Source: Diphasiastrum complanatum
Lineage: Eukaryota > Streptophyta > Lycopodiopsida > Lycopodiales > Lycopodiaceae
Assembly (NCBI GenBank): GCA_029204225.1
Contig: CM055093.1
Coordinates: 35,474,525-35,538,524, forward strand
Length of the DNA stretch: 64,000 nucleotides
Reading direction: 5' to 3'
The notes beneath the pieces were generated by a model. It did not search any database. It was not told the DNA's origin and worked only from the letters and a program-made list of their open reading frames with translations. Below are positions 25,330 through 36,262 of this stretch, in pieces. Made by a program: the position numbers and the translations under genes. Numbering within the stretch: position 1 is the stretch's first letter; the number at the start of each line of letters is the position of its first letter.

Positions 25330-25765
25330 AAGCGTATTTCGTACGTCATCATTGAAACAACCTTGAATAGAAAGAGGAAGTATGAATTGTAACATCTTAT
25401 ACCAATCATACGATTTCAATCCGCTTAATTTACCATCTTTGGTAAATGACTTGGATAAAGAATGTGCATAGCCTGTTAGGTTTCTATATTGTACAGTCGA
25501 TACATTCCCTTAGAAAAACAATAACCGACAAAAATAGTTTTGAATAAATGCTCATCGAGTTTCTTCCTTTTGTCCTTCGGGACATGAGCATAGGCAGTGC
25601 AACCGAATACTCTCAAATGCTTCAATGAAGTTTTTCATGAGGAGTTTTGCTAACATGAAGGCCTTTAGTAATCCATCAATTCTACACATAGGTTGTGTCG
25701 ATACAGCTTGTTGCCATAATGATTTGGGTAAAGAAGCATGAGTGATCATGCATTTGGCAGACTCA
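25330..25765 (-). pseudogene. Copia integrase fragment
   Basis: Minus strand begins ITHASLPKSLWQQAVST (from 25749), the end of the integrase core in copia elements. With frameshifts it continues to an AYAHVPKDKRKK-like region and FVGYCFS, typical of the integrase tail. The family-C LTR starts five bases beyond its right end (25770), so that insertion appears to have cut this copy. Confidence 0.75.
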
Positions 25766-25769
25766 ACTA

Positions 25770-26437
25770 TGTTGGATTATCTTCCTACTAATCGACTAAT
25801 CGACATTTTAATCTTCGTCCAACTCATTATCCAAACCTGCAGTTTTCTTCGTGTTTCTACACATTCTGTAGAACTACTTGGAAATGGCTCACAGGTGCCT
25901 TCGATGTTTATTGACATCATCGACAAACTTTGAAGACTTCGGAGACTTCGGCCACTTCAATGCCACTTTGGAGACTTCGGCCACTTCAACAACTTCAACC
26001 ACTTCGGCCATGTCAGTTGATTGACAGTTAACGTTCCACTCGAATTGAAGCTACAGGCTTGACCTAACCGTTTAGCAAGTAGATTCCCAAAATTACCAAA
26101 TGGATGGATTGGCACCGAAGGTGCCCTACAAATGCCGAAGGTTCCCTTATAGAAAGGTGAAGGTACCTTACAAATGATTTTCTAAGGCATTGGACGAGGT
26201 CTTGCAACTTTTGCATTTTCATCAACGTCAATTTTAGGGAAGCCTAATGTCGCGACCTCCTCACGCTCATTCTATGCACCGTGCAATAGATCGGACAACA
26301 ACAACAACTCTTCGCTTTTGCTACCACTGTGCATTAAAGGCTTTAAAATTATTATCTTTCTTGTGTTTGCCTACTAAGTCACTAGTAGTGCATACACCGA
26401 GAGAATTGAAGGGACTCGCCCCCCATATTCTCTTACA
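25770..26437 (+). repeat. 5' LTR, family C
   Basis: Starts TGTTGGATTATC and ends ATTCTCTTACA, giving TG...CA ends, with a primer site directly after it. The start matches 29553-29674 over about 120 bases (ACTAATCGACTAATCGACAT and CCTGCAGTTTTCTTC landmarks). An internal GACTTCGGCCACTTCAA motif repeats at about 25930-26010. Confidence 0.85.
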
Positions 26438-26450
26438 TGGTATCAGAGCC
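26438..26450 (+). promoter_or_regulatory. Primer binding site of the LTR-C unit
   Basis: TGGTATCAGAGCC abuts the LTR end with no spacer, matching the complement of initiator tRNA-Met. Confidence 0.9.
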
Positions 26451-26958
26451 TAAGATATCAAAACCTATCAAATTCTTTAAGCGGTTTCATTTCAAACTAT
26501 TTCTATAGCCTGATAAGCTTCCATAGAAACAAGACTCTACTAGCTGATAGAGTGATTGTCTTCTTGTTCAATAATTTAGCACCATATTTTCATACTTAAG
26601 TCACTGATAGTTACTCCTATCACCTAGACTAAACAGACTGTTATTAGCATTCAAGTGAAATAAGCTTTAAGTGACGAGCATGGGCGGAAATGCCACCATA
26701 TAGAATTTAAGGACACTTGAAAGACGACGCCCACCAGGTCTCCGTATACTATGTAAGGACCATCAACAAAGCATAGTGCACCTTTGTTCGCTCTTGTTGC
26801 GCTCTCTGGCTCTGTGTTTTAGCCATCCAATCATTCTATTAGCAAAAGCATAACATCACAAGATTGCTAATCTTAGGACACACTCACAAACGACGACATC
26901 TCGGAATACCACTAAGGTAAGCAAATTAGAATTCAAATTTCGTTATGTAGTAGGCACT
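26451..26958 (+). other. Internal DNA of the LTR-C unit, no gene
   Basis: No gag-like frame follows the primer site, unlike the other copia copies in the window. Short open frames have no motif. Confidence 0.5.
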
Positions 26959-27400
26959 AACCCATGCTAAGCATAGGTTCGTTTGGGTCTTTGGCTCAGC
27001 AAGTTTTGCTCCCAACTTATGTTGAGCATAGGTCGAAAGCGAACCTATGATGAGCATAGGTTTGCTCTCGACTTATGTTCAACATATGTTGAAAGCAAAC
27101 CTATGCTCAACATAGGTATGCTCAGCATAAGTCGAGAGCCAACCTATGCTTCGCTCCTGACTTATGCTCAGCATAAGTTGGGAGCAAACCTATGCTCAAC
27201 ATAAGTTGGGAACAAACCTATGCTCAGTATAAGTCGAGAGCAGACCTATGTTGAGCATAAGTCGAGGGCGACCATTCTCGACCTATGCTGATCATAGGTC
27301 TGCTTTGGACTTATGCTTAGCAAACCTATGCTCATCATAATCGAGAGCCGACCTATGTTCAGCATAAGTCGAGAGCCGACCTATGCTCCCAACATAGGTC
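26959..27400. repeat. Array of about 16 palindromes, period about 28 bp
   Basis: Units follow ACCTATGCTCAGCATAAGT or ACCTATGCTCAACATAGGT, each an almost perfect inverted repeat around a CTCAG/TTGAG centre. They are joined by spacers such as CGAGAGC and TGGGAGCAA. Units start near 26961, 27015, 27043, 27071, 27099, 27141, 27160, 27188, 27217, 27244, 27281, 27310, 27325, 27351 and 27379, and a further unit overlaps near 27117. The single motif returns outside the array at 27880, 28953, 29051, 29121 and 29191. Confidence 0.92.
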
Positions 27401-27483
27401 CTCAGCATGTGAGAGAATATTTTTTAAGATTTGTCTTTTTAAGTTTTGTGTCTTTTGTCATATTTTCTTATTTTGTTTTTCAG

Positions 27484-28900
27484 ATATTCAAATGGCTCAA
27501 TCCGTCTATAAACCCTTCGAATCTTCAAAAAGTGGACATGACTAAGCACATGTTTTACTTTACCAAGGGTTGTGAGGGCCAAAAACTCACTGACTTCTTC
27601 CTATGGACTACTGATAATTCTGGCAAAAGGGTTGTCTACCTTCAAAGCACAAGGACACTGCTTTAGAAGGGAGCGGTTGTAGACGAGAATGATGGTTTTA
27701 CTAACGTTGTGATAAGAGCAATTGACAAAAAGGTCTTCTTGTACATTTTGGAGAATGGAGTCATGAAAATCCGTCTGTGTGAGCATGCCATATTGTGAAA
27801 TTTCTTTGACGTCTTTGAAGACGATTGTAAGTTTAATTTCTTTTTGCAATGCATTACAATTTGAATATTGGTTTGCTCTTTATGCTAAGCATGGGTATCA
27901 TTTTTTAAAATGACTGTTATTGTTGTTTTCAAACATTGAAAGCTGCAATCCAAATGGCCACTGAAGCCACTGAGAAAAAAGAGGACCCTTCCCTTAATAA
28001 ATCTGTGAGATCATTATCGTCTCGCAAGAGCTTGACTTCTTTCAGTCAAAAAGACACCCAAACACCTGATTCCACTACTGGAACATGCCTTGCAAGCCAG
28101 AAAGGAGCTCTCTATTGAGTATCCTCATGTACAATCTTTTAGACAAGATAGTGTTATAGTATTTGTTGAGCTGACTGTTGAGGAAGCCAAGCTCTTTGCC
28201 TAGGACCATAATATCGACCAAGATTACAGATTGAAGATGACCGTTATTCAACGAGTTAGATTTTTCCATAAGGAGTACCTGAGGCTTCACAAAGAAGGGG
28301 GCAAAACAAATATACAATTGAAGTGTCTTTGTGCACAGGAGACTGGGCTACCCTTCGTTGAAAACAATCCAGCCTCCTCATTGACGAAATATAATAATTT
28401 TTTTCATTTGGCCTTCCGAAAGGGGCAGGTAATTTTTGTTTTCTATTAGTGACATTGTTCTTCTGTTCGACATTGTTCTTAAATCAAAATAAAATCTTTT
28501 AACAATGTTTTTTTTTTCCAGATTTGGGACAATCCACACAATCCACTCTTGCCCCGATTCCACAAGATATGGGAATATCAAAATGGAAAAATATGCAAGG
28601 CATTCCTTCAAAGGATGTTGTTGTGAGTGTCTGAGTTGTTGACGGACAGCTCAGTCTTGTTGAGATGGGAAAAGAATTTCAAAGGTGATTTGGTTTTTTT
28701 ATTTTAAATTTTTATTTCTAACTCATGTGCAAAATCTTAAATCTAATTATTGTAGTTTTCTCAGACACAAGCTTTTCATGAAAGTGCAAGAGGCTATGGT
28801 AAAGAACCTCAACTCCAAGGATTGGGAAGAATGCCAAAGGTTGTATCCAAACAGGCCAAAAGATGAGCTCCAAAGATTTCTTATTTTATTCAGGGATATG
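27484..28900 (+). pseudogene. Decayed multi-exon gene, product unknown
   Basis: Four exon-like blocks are bounded by good splice signals: 27484-27826 (after a T-rich tract ending TTTTTCAG; donor GTAAGT), 27943-28428 (acceptor AAAG, donor GTAATT), 28522-28684 (acceptor after a long T run ending CCAG, donor GTGATT) and 28756-28900 (acceptor TGTAG, donor GTAAGG). The phase agrees across the first intron (phase 1, 116 bases) and the second (phase 0). It is broken by TAG and TGA in exon 1, a frameshift near 28080, a TAG near 28201, a TGA near 28618 and a phase mismatch at the last junction. Recognisable segments include NPHNPLLPRFHKIWEYQNGK and DWEECQRLYPNRPKDELQ. No known domain was recognised. 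Confidence 0.6.
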
Positions 28901-29552
28901 GTAAGGCTCTCTTACAAATTTTAATTTTAAATTACCAATTTGCAAACATTGTTTATGCTAAGCATGGGTGTTTGTTCTTAACTATTTCTTAAAATTATTA
29001 ACTTTGACATCATTATTCAACTTTTAAGTACAAGTTTAGCATTTGAGAGACCCATGCTTAGCATAAGTGTATTTCTAATATCTCAACTTCTCTTGTAGAT
29101 AAATTGTTTTAAGATTATAATCCATGCTTGGCATAAGTGTATTTCTATTATCATTTATTGTCTTTTATATTATTGTTTTTTTAGATTAACATTCATGCTT
29201 AGCATAAGTTCATGTCACTAGTAACAAACTTAAGAGAGAAACCAGAATGTATGTTTGATTTTGGCTGTTACTGATTTCAGAAGAACCAGAACATATTGGG
29301 AGTACAGAATGTATGCTAAAAACCTGAGAAGAGAGAGTTGGATGAACCCTCTAGGATCGATTCTAGGGTTCATCCTCTGGTTTAAACAAGATGTTTTGCA
29401 CTACCATAGGACTTAGATGTTTGATTTGCTACTTCAAAACCTGGAGTGTGGGCTTTGAGAATTTTTATTGCTTAAGGATGAACCTCATGTTCGATCCCAA
29501 GGATCAAATGTAGAGTTCAATCCATCTCTTGATGCAGTTGGTAAGAAAAAAG
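28901..29552 (+). other. Intron-like DNA with palindrome motifs
   Basis: Starts with a good splice donor (GTAAGG). It holds four copies of the TATGCTAAGCATGGGT/CCATGCTTAGCATAAG palindrome at 28953, 29051, 29121 and 29191. No exon could be placed downstream. A short Gly/Ser/Asn-type frame at 29468 has no motif. Confidence 0.5.
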
Positions 29553-29674
29553 TATTGGATTATTCTCCTACTAATCAACTAATCGACATTTTAATCTTCT
29601 CCCAACTTATCCAGACTTGCAGTTTTCTTCATGTTTTTAAACAGTCTGCATAACTACTCAGAAATGGCTCACAG
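29553..29674 (+). repeat. Truncated 3' LTR, family C
   Basis: Begins TATTGGATTATTCTCC after a purine run (GGTAAGAAAAAAG) and matches the first 120 bases of 25770-26437. It breaks off at GGCTCACAG, where the family-B LTR starts. Confidence 0.75.
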
Positions 29675-30595
29675 TGTCGGCATTTTTGGAATTTTTGCCT
29701 TTCAAAATTGTGTCTCGCTTCAGTTTTTTTGCAAAATGTCAGATGCCTCAAATGCTAAGGAAATGACTTTGGCAAAGACCTTCACATTTTTCGCATTTTT
29801 TGTCGCATGATAGTTTATGCTCATTTCTACAGAGTTATAGTTTACATTCAAATCTGCATACATACTGTTTACAACCAAAGCCACCATCTTGCATTAATTC
29901 ATCAGCAAGTAATTTTTGAGAAGCCCTAATTGGATGGATGTCTGCACATCACAACCAACTGGGTGATGTATTTGACGACCTAATTGCTTAGTATAAATAG
30001 TTGTTCATATTCCTACATCTTATGCATGAAGGTCAATCATCAAGTATTGAATAGTTAGTGTTCTCTCTCTCAAGCCTGCGAGCTTGAACACTCTTGAGCA
30101 TTCTAGCTCAGTTCTTTAGAGTTGATTAGAGATTGCTATTGCGCTTACTACTTATCAATAGTTGCACTTAATTCAGACTTATGTTTTGTCATTCAAAGAT
30201 AGCTTAGAGTGCGTGGCTTCGATCCGCAATTTTTGTATTCATTTACATCTGTTTCATGTTTCATACTGAATCAATACTATCTTTTTATTGCATTCGGGTT
30301 CATCTCAAAATGTATGTGTTTCTATAATTCTTTGCAACAAATTATTTGTCTAGTAATTTGATGCTTAATGTTTGGCCATGCAATTACTGTAGTACTAATG
30401 ATTTCAAAGTTAGTTACTATAAGATCGAACGTGATTTCTATCACTAGTGTTTTGTTCAAAATTGATGGGTGTACTCATGCATAGAGAAAGAGAAAGATAG
30501 TTTATTTTGCTGCTCACGATAAGTTTTAATTTTTTCATTCGAATACTTTTTATTCGATTCTATTCGACCTATCTTTCACACACCTCTTTCCAACA
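29675..30595 (+). repeat. LTR family B, copy 2
   Basis: Starts TGTCGGCATTTTTGG and ends CTCTTTCCAACA. It is a reverse-complement match to 7976-9091. A TATAAATA box lies at 29992-29999 and sets the transcription strand as plus. The CT run at about 30061-30071 is only five units long here. Flanking 5-mers (ACAG-type on the left, GAAAG on the right) do not match, so it is not a clean solo LTR. Confidence 0.8.
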
Positions 30596-30755
30596 GAAAG
30601 ATGACACTCTTGAAGAAGAGATGTCCTGCAAAAGTTGTAAAAGTAGGTAGACATTGAATCTAAAGATTCTACAAAAGACCAATTCACTATCTATTTGGTA
30701 TGCAGATCCTTTGAGATCGAACCAATATGACATTCTTTCTAAGCCAACAGAGAAA

Positions 30756-31523
30756 TTAGCAAGTACATCCAAAATTTTTAAGAAAGTTGACACTCGGACT
30801 CCTCTTGAATAGCATCTCAAAAGGTGTTCTTCCATCCAATATAGCACTCAGCCACCTATTGCATAGAAAGTTAGCACACAACAAAGCTTGATCCCAAAAT
30901 GGTTTTGGAAGATTAGCACCTAACCTCATGGTTTTGGCACTTTCACATAAAGTCCTATTCGTCCTCTCGACCACTCCATTTTTTTGTTGTGGTGTCCTTG
31001 GAGTTGTGTACTCCCCCTCTTCATCCCATGCTCATCACAAAAAGCCTTGAACTTGGTAGATATGTACTCTCCACCATTGTCACTCCTCAAGCACTTGATC
31101 TTTGTGGAAAATTGGTTCTCCCTTGCATTCTTGAACTTCACAAAGACATCATACACTTCATATTTTGCTCTTTAGTAGATAGATCCAACAAAATCTACTA
31201 AAATCATCAATGAAAGTTACGTACATCTTAGCTCCACTCTTGCTAATTGTAGTAATCATAAGAATATCTGAATGTACAACTTGAAAAGGCTATGTAGATC
31301 TAGATATAGATCTAGTATAAGGTAGTCTATGTGACTTTGACAAAGCACAAGACTCACAAACATGATTGATACTAGTTAAGGATCTTGGAAGACCAATTAC
31401 AACTTGCCTCTTAGCCATTACCTCCAATGACTTGAAGTTGAGGTGCCCCATCCTTTTATGCCAAACCTCTTGAATAGGTAATTTCTCACTTGCACAACTT
31501 CTCTTTCCTTTTAACTTTTGCAA
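30756..31523 (-). pseudogene. Copia integrase
   Basis: Frame 31523-31290 has the pre-integrase VWHKRMGHLNFKSLEVMAKR and the zinc pair CESCALSKSHRLPY. Frame 31156-30926 has the second catalytic D in RSDNGGEYIS. A shift near 30985 moves the glutamate motif (NGVVERTNRTL) into the 30974-30756 frame, which continues DGRTPFEMLFKRSPSVNFL. The first catalytic D region, about 31170-31290, is broken by further shifts. Integrase joins element cDNA to the chromosome; this one cannot be translated whole. Confidence 0.88.
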
Positions 31524-32724
31524 TCAAGATATCCTTCCTTTTGATCATGCAAGCATCTCCATCAAACTCAACTTTGAAACCTTCACTTAGCAATTGACTC
31601 ACACTAAGTAAATTTTTGGTAATAGAAGGTATGAACAAAACATTCTCCAAATAAACATTCCTATTTGTAGAGAGAGAAATAGGAATTGTGTGAATCCCTT
31701 TGATTGCACACTCACCATCATTGGCCGTGTAGATCACCTTCTTGTCATCTTCATATGCCAACAAAGAAGTGAAATACTCTTTGTGAAAAGTCATGTGTGA
31801 GGTTGCACCACTATCAATCCACCATGGATCTAGATCTCCATCATTAGCAAGCATACATGAAGACATCACAAAAGCATCATCATTTGAGTTTTGAACATCC
31901 AAACCATCCTCATCATGAGTAAGATTACCTTGCTTGTCTCCTTGATCTCCCTTCTTCTTGTAGCACTCACTTGCAAAGTGTTCTTTGATGCCACAATAGA
32001 AGCACTTTAGCTTTGACCTATCTTTCCTTTTGCCATTTGAAGAAGCCTCCACTTGATCTTGCCCTTTAGACCACTTACTTTTGCTTTTGCCTTTGAATTT
32101 TTTCTTGATGAACATAGCCTCCTCTCCAACTTGAGATATTGATGCAGATACACCTCTTGCTTGAAGCCTATATTCTTCATTGATCAAGATCTCTTGAAGA
32201 TCCATCAAACTTGGCAAAGTTCTTTGAATGGCAAGACTTTGTACAATGTTAATATGAGCATCCAACAAACCATTAAGAATAATTTGAACAAGCTCTCCTT
32301 CCTTAATGCTCTCATCAATGCAAGATAACTCATCATTCAAAGTTTTCACTCTCAAAACAAAACTTTCTTCATTCTTTTGCAAACTTTGAAAGATTTGTCT
32401 TCTTAGAGTCAACACTCTAGAACTAGACTTGGATTCATAAAGCTTCTTCAAAGCTTCCCAAGCCTCACTTGATGAAGTACACTTACCAACTTCCTTGAGA
32501 AGTTCATTGGCAACATTCATCTTTATCAGGTATAGAGCACTTTTAGCTCTCTTGTCATACCTCAACTATTCTTGTTGTGTTGCTGGCCTCTCCTCCAAAC
32601 CTACAACAATATCCAAAACATCATTCATCTCAAGAAGTGATTCCATCCTCACTTTCCACAATGAATAATTGTTTGAGGTAAGCTATCATTGCCTTCCAAC
32701 ATGTATCCACTTGATGTAGCCATG
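31524..32724 (-). pseudogene. Copia gag and protease
   Basis: Starts at MATSSGYMLEGNDSLPQ (about 32724) and is shifted near 32650. A stop lies just before MRYDKRAKSALYLIKMN, after which a 359-aa frame runs from 32565 to 31486. That frame has the UBN2 gag core (NELLKEVGKCTSSSEAWEAL), a CCHC knuckle (CFYCGIKEHFASEC), the protease site WWIDSGATSHMTF and LSVSQLLSEGFKVEFD. It is one of the longest intact frames in the window. Against the 58-kb copy it is nearly collinear. Confidence 0.9.
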
Positions 32725-32742
32725 TGCACCAATGGATAGACG

Positions 32743-33095
32743 AACCCAAGAGAACTCATGTATAAGCATGAAGTGAGATAAGAGAGAGAGGATGGATCTT
32801 TTCCCATGAGTGTACAGCTATATATAGTAGATCCATGACTCAATAAGTTTGGTTTCCCTCCATAACAAAAACCCTAGCATTAATGTGGACTAGATTCAAA
32901 TGTCTCCACATTCAAATTGAATCTTCTAAAACTCGTGTACTACACTTTTCCACACTTTCAAAAAGTGTTTATTCAAATGCTTTTAGACTAATATAACTTT
33001 GAAAATTCAAACTCTAAGTCTAATATGAAAACTGGCCTCAATTGCCAAATATACAAACATGACGAAAATAATAAAACCAGTTGAAATTTCTCACA
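32743..33095 (-). repeat. Partial 5' LTR joined directly to gag
   Basis: Minus strand matches the first 55 percent or so of the 56924-57574 LTR, including TTTGAATAAACACTTTTTGAAAGTGTGG and TCTATCCATTGGTGCAC (each seen with changes). It contains TATATATAG near 32820 as a promoter. At GGTGCAC it switches to the gag ATG region, so U5, primer site and leader are missing. Confidence 0.8.
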
Positions 33096-34559
33096 CTGCC
33101 TATCCCCAGGCGAGAACCATGGTTAGAAAAGAAGGACGCCATTACACCACAGAACTGGCCAATTATTCCAAACTCCAGGGGCTGGAATATCCAAGCAAAT
33201 TTCCAGTACGCCTTGGAGCAATTCCGCACAAAGCATCTCCAGTAAGTTGATTCAACAGTGTGTCAATCGGCTCTCAACTGCAAGGAACTCTCTTTCCTCA
33301 GTTCCCACGAGTTCGATTGGGACCGTTCTTTGGGTCCTTTATTTTTTGACCCCAGCGCCCCTTTTTCGAGTCTCAAATGCCATGACCAATTAACAGTGGC
33401 AAGAAACTATTATCGTGCAGCACTGGACGACATCCCAGCATGCATCACACGTGGAAGAGTGGCAACGCACTCAATGCTTTTCCCGTAGCTGACATGTGTT
33501 TGGGCTACTTAAAAATGACACAACCCTACGGGCTCATGCTATGGAAGGCTATGGAAAGCTCATCCAGAAAATCCGAAAGAAAAAAAAAGAGTTGGATGCC
33601 GAACAATAAGAAGCACTCTCAAATGAATTGCCATGGGACTGACAACCAAGTAGCAGCGGGAGAGTGTGGGCGCTGGAATACAAGGCCTAAGGAGCATTTC
33701 AATGGAGTCCAGGAGAATTGAGAGAAGAAGCACCTTGCAGGGAAGGAGCCTTTGTATATAATAATTTTGTGTAATTAATGGCCCAATTATGGCATCTTGC
33801 GTGTATAAGCCCATCTTGAAGAGCCTATCAGTAGTTAGTCATGTTAGGCCCCAGTTCGGCATCCTACGTATATAAGTCCAACTTGTGGTGCCATTAGTCA
33901 CTAGGGGGCAAGAAAACAATTTTGGCAAGTCTCAAGGCTTAAACTTAGACTTAAAAAAGTATGTCAAAGTCAAAGTCAAAGTCAAGATCTCAATCGGAGC
34001 TATCTCTCAGATCTCAACCGGACCTTTCTATCAATTCTCAACCGAGGATTTCTATCAACTCTCAACCGAAAGCTTTGACTTCCAACCTGAACCAAGTCAA
34101 CTTTCTTCTTTGACTAGGTCTCAGTGTTTGCCAAATACCACAATTCTTTCCAACTTTATTGCAAAACCCTAACACCAAAAAGCAAAACAATTGTGCCATT
34201 TGGACACAACCACAGTAGTCTCTAACTAATTTTCAAAAAAAAAAAAAAAAACAAAACAAAACCAAAAAAAAAACAATTACACAAACACCAGTCAAGTTAC
34301 CAACAAGTCCAAGAGGCCTACTTACCCACTCCAAAGGTACTCTAGAGTTGTTATGGATCACCCTTACGATCCGAATTCCATAGAGGACTATCCACCAGAG
34401 ATGGTCTCCCCATCTACCGAATAGGCTCGATTCAATCGATATTCTAGGATGAAATCCCAAGTCCAAGAGCCATCAACAAATCCATTTGACTGATGGGAAC
34501 CAATTCGTTCTGAAGCTCCATACAATCGACCACATTTTCATGCTGCAGAATCTTCACAT
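33096..34559. other. No clear gene; short direct repeats
   Basis: Several small plus-strand frames have no recognised motif. One, near 33545-33660, reads GKLIQKIRKKKKELDAEQ and then ALSNELPWD after a stop; it may be a decayed coding relic. The sequence GGCCC(A/C)A.TT.GGCATC..GCGTGTATAAG is duplicated in tandem (about 33779-33845 and 33846-33900). A CAAAGT run lies at 33965-33985 and a (TCTCAACCG)-type repeat at 33990-34075. Poly-A lies at 34234-34275. Confidence 0.5.
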
Positions 34560-35660
34560 GCATGAGCTCACTTAAACGGAGCTTTTGCAAATAATGTTCC
34601 GCGTACTGAAAAACATACTCCAAAGTTTGATTTACCTAAGTACAACGGTAACATTGATCCTCAACGATTTCTTCAAGTCTTTGAGAATGCATGTGATGTC
34701 TATGGCGAGACATCATCAGACGCCATGGTATAGCTTTTCTCGATGACCATTATCGATCGAGCACGAGAATGGTTTTTTAACCTTGATCGTGAAGATAAAT
34801 GAGATAGGTCTTTCTTGAAGGAAACATTTATCAAACGCTTCAAGCCATTTTGCTTGATCTAAAGTCCTTTTGTCAAGCTAAGTAATATCAAAATGACAAA
34901 AGATGAGAAATTACGTGACTACATCGAAAGATTTAAAAGATTAAAAAGTCAGGTAAAAGAACAACCCACTGAATCTATGCTTATCATTTGGTTCCTCGTT
35001 GGACTCCCACGATGGATACGATGTGAACTTCACTCCAATGATGAATGCTCATCATTGAAACAAGCTATGTCTGATGCCATTCGGGAAGAAGACGAGGGAT
35101 CAAATGTCGATGAGCCACGAGAACGGAGAGCACATCGTGTTGTCCAAGAAGCTCGACCAAACGAGAAAACACAAGAACAGTTATGGAAAACACAAATGGA
35201 GTTGCTTAACTAGCAACACCAGCAACAGATGGAGAAACTCACGAAAGAGTTTCAAAACACTCTTAAGTCTATCCAGAGTTCGATGCTAGGTCACTTACCC
35301 ACTAGCCAAATCCACCATAGATGAGAGAACACATGGTGCCCTCACTGTCGAGGTGCACACACTGGCAATGAGTGCCCTTCATACCAACCGGTCCCAGATA
35401 CTTCATTGATCAAATGTGACATCTGCGACTTTATGGGTCATACCTCACTCTATTGCTATTATAACCCGAGGAACCAGCCTCACAACCAGTCAAGAGGACA
35501 TTATCAACCTCCTCAACAACAGTTTGTTTCACAGACCCAACAGCAGCATTACCCACCATGAAACAACCAAGTCCATATACAAGAGTTGCCCAGACAATCT
35601 AGACATGAACCTCAACCACAGTTGGCGCTCTTAGGAACACCTCCAAGGGGACAACAAGAT
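34560..35660 (+). pseudogene. Ty3/gypsy gag with two zinc knuckles
   Basis: Plus strand reads PKFDLPKYNGNIDPQRFLQ, then DRAREWFFNLDRED, LKETFIKRFKP and the 106-aa frame 34893-35213 (KLRDYIERFKRLKSQVKE). This is the retrotransposon gag family of gypsy elements. Two knuckles follow: CPHCRGAHTGNEC and CDICDFMGHTSLYC. A Gln/Pro-rich tail ends near 35660. At least five stops, several at former CAG or CGA codons, break it. No protease or polymerase follows. Confidence 0.8.
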
Positions 35661-36262
35661 CTAGTGTTGACAAATCCCCTGCTCCAGAGGATCTGTTGGC
35701 TATTTCTTTGCTTCTTCAAAACCGTGTCTGCCTGTTACGAGGCTTCATGGCATACATTAGATGTGTTCTTGATATTAACATGTCCAAACCAAACAGAATG
35801 GATGGATTGACATTGTAGTATTATGTCTAGCCTGTCAGAGGACAACTCATATTTGTCTCTCTTGAACCGTGTCACATGCAATCAATACATCATGTAACCA
35901 AAACATTCAACCAAATGATCAACATGCAGTTCATGTGAACAAGCATGAAATCTACTTCTACTTTGCTGCAAAATGAACTAAAATCAGATCCTAAGCACCA
36001 TTATACTTGCATAAATTGACAAAGCAAGAAACAAGAACTAATCTACAGCATTTTAGAGGTCCAAGAATAAAGATACCAACTAGTCTTTTGATTCTTGGAC
36101 ATCCCAAGAACATCAAGAACTAGAATGTTGGAGGATATGCAAGATTTATATCACATTTCTAGCCTATTTAGTTTACTTGAATGCTGATTCCTACATTAAT
36201 CCACAAACAAGAAATGAAAACTAATCCACAACTAGGAAAGCAAGAAAATTAATCCACTCTAA
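35661..36262. other. No gene seen
   Basis: AT-rich sequence downstream of the gypsy gag. No protease or polymerase motif was found in any frame. Confidence 0.5.

Larger units (their letters stand above)
25770..29674 (+). mobile_element. LTR-C unit without gag-pol
   Basis: A 5' LTR (25770-26437), a primer binding site and about 3.1 kb of internal DNA with no gag or pol motif, then the first 120 bases of a second LTR of the same family (29553-29674), truncated at a family-B LTR. The internal DNA holds a palindrome array and a decayed gene with GT-AG introns. It could be a large non-autonomous retrotransposon derivative (LARD-like). Alternatively the two LTR pieces could be unrelated insertions flanking a host gene. 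Sense-strand introns argue against simple passage of this cargo through spliced RNA. Confidence 0.5.
30600..33095 (-). mobile_element. Copia element, 3'-truncated, LTR fused to gag
   Basis: Minus strand from 33095: the first half of a family-A-like LTR (TGTGAGAAATTTCAACTGG start), then directly the gag start at 32724, protease, integrase, and truncation in the integrase tail near 30760. About 160 bases of unrecognised sequence follow before the family-B LTR at 30595. The protein is closely similar to the copy at 58173-60014. No 3' LTR is present. Confidence 0.8.

Noticed and set aside
26959-27400. CRISPR-like array
   Set aside because: Repeats are palindromic with short near-identical spacers, in plant DNA with introns and retroelements; there are no unique spacers and no cas genes.
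29675-30595. Clean solo LTR with target duplication
   Set aside because: The flanking 5-mers do not match, and the neighbours on both sides are truncated, so a simple solo-LTR event is not supported.
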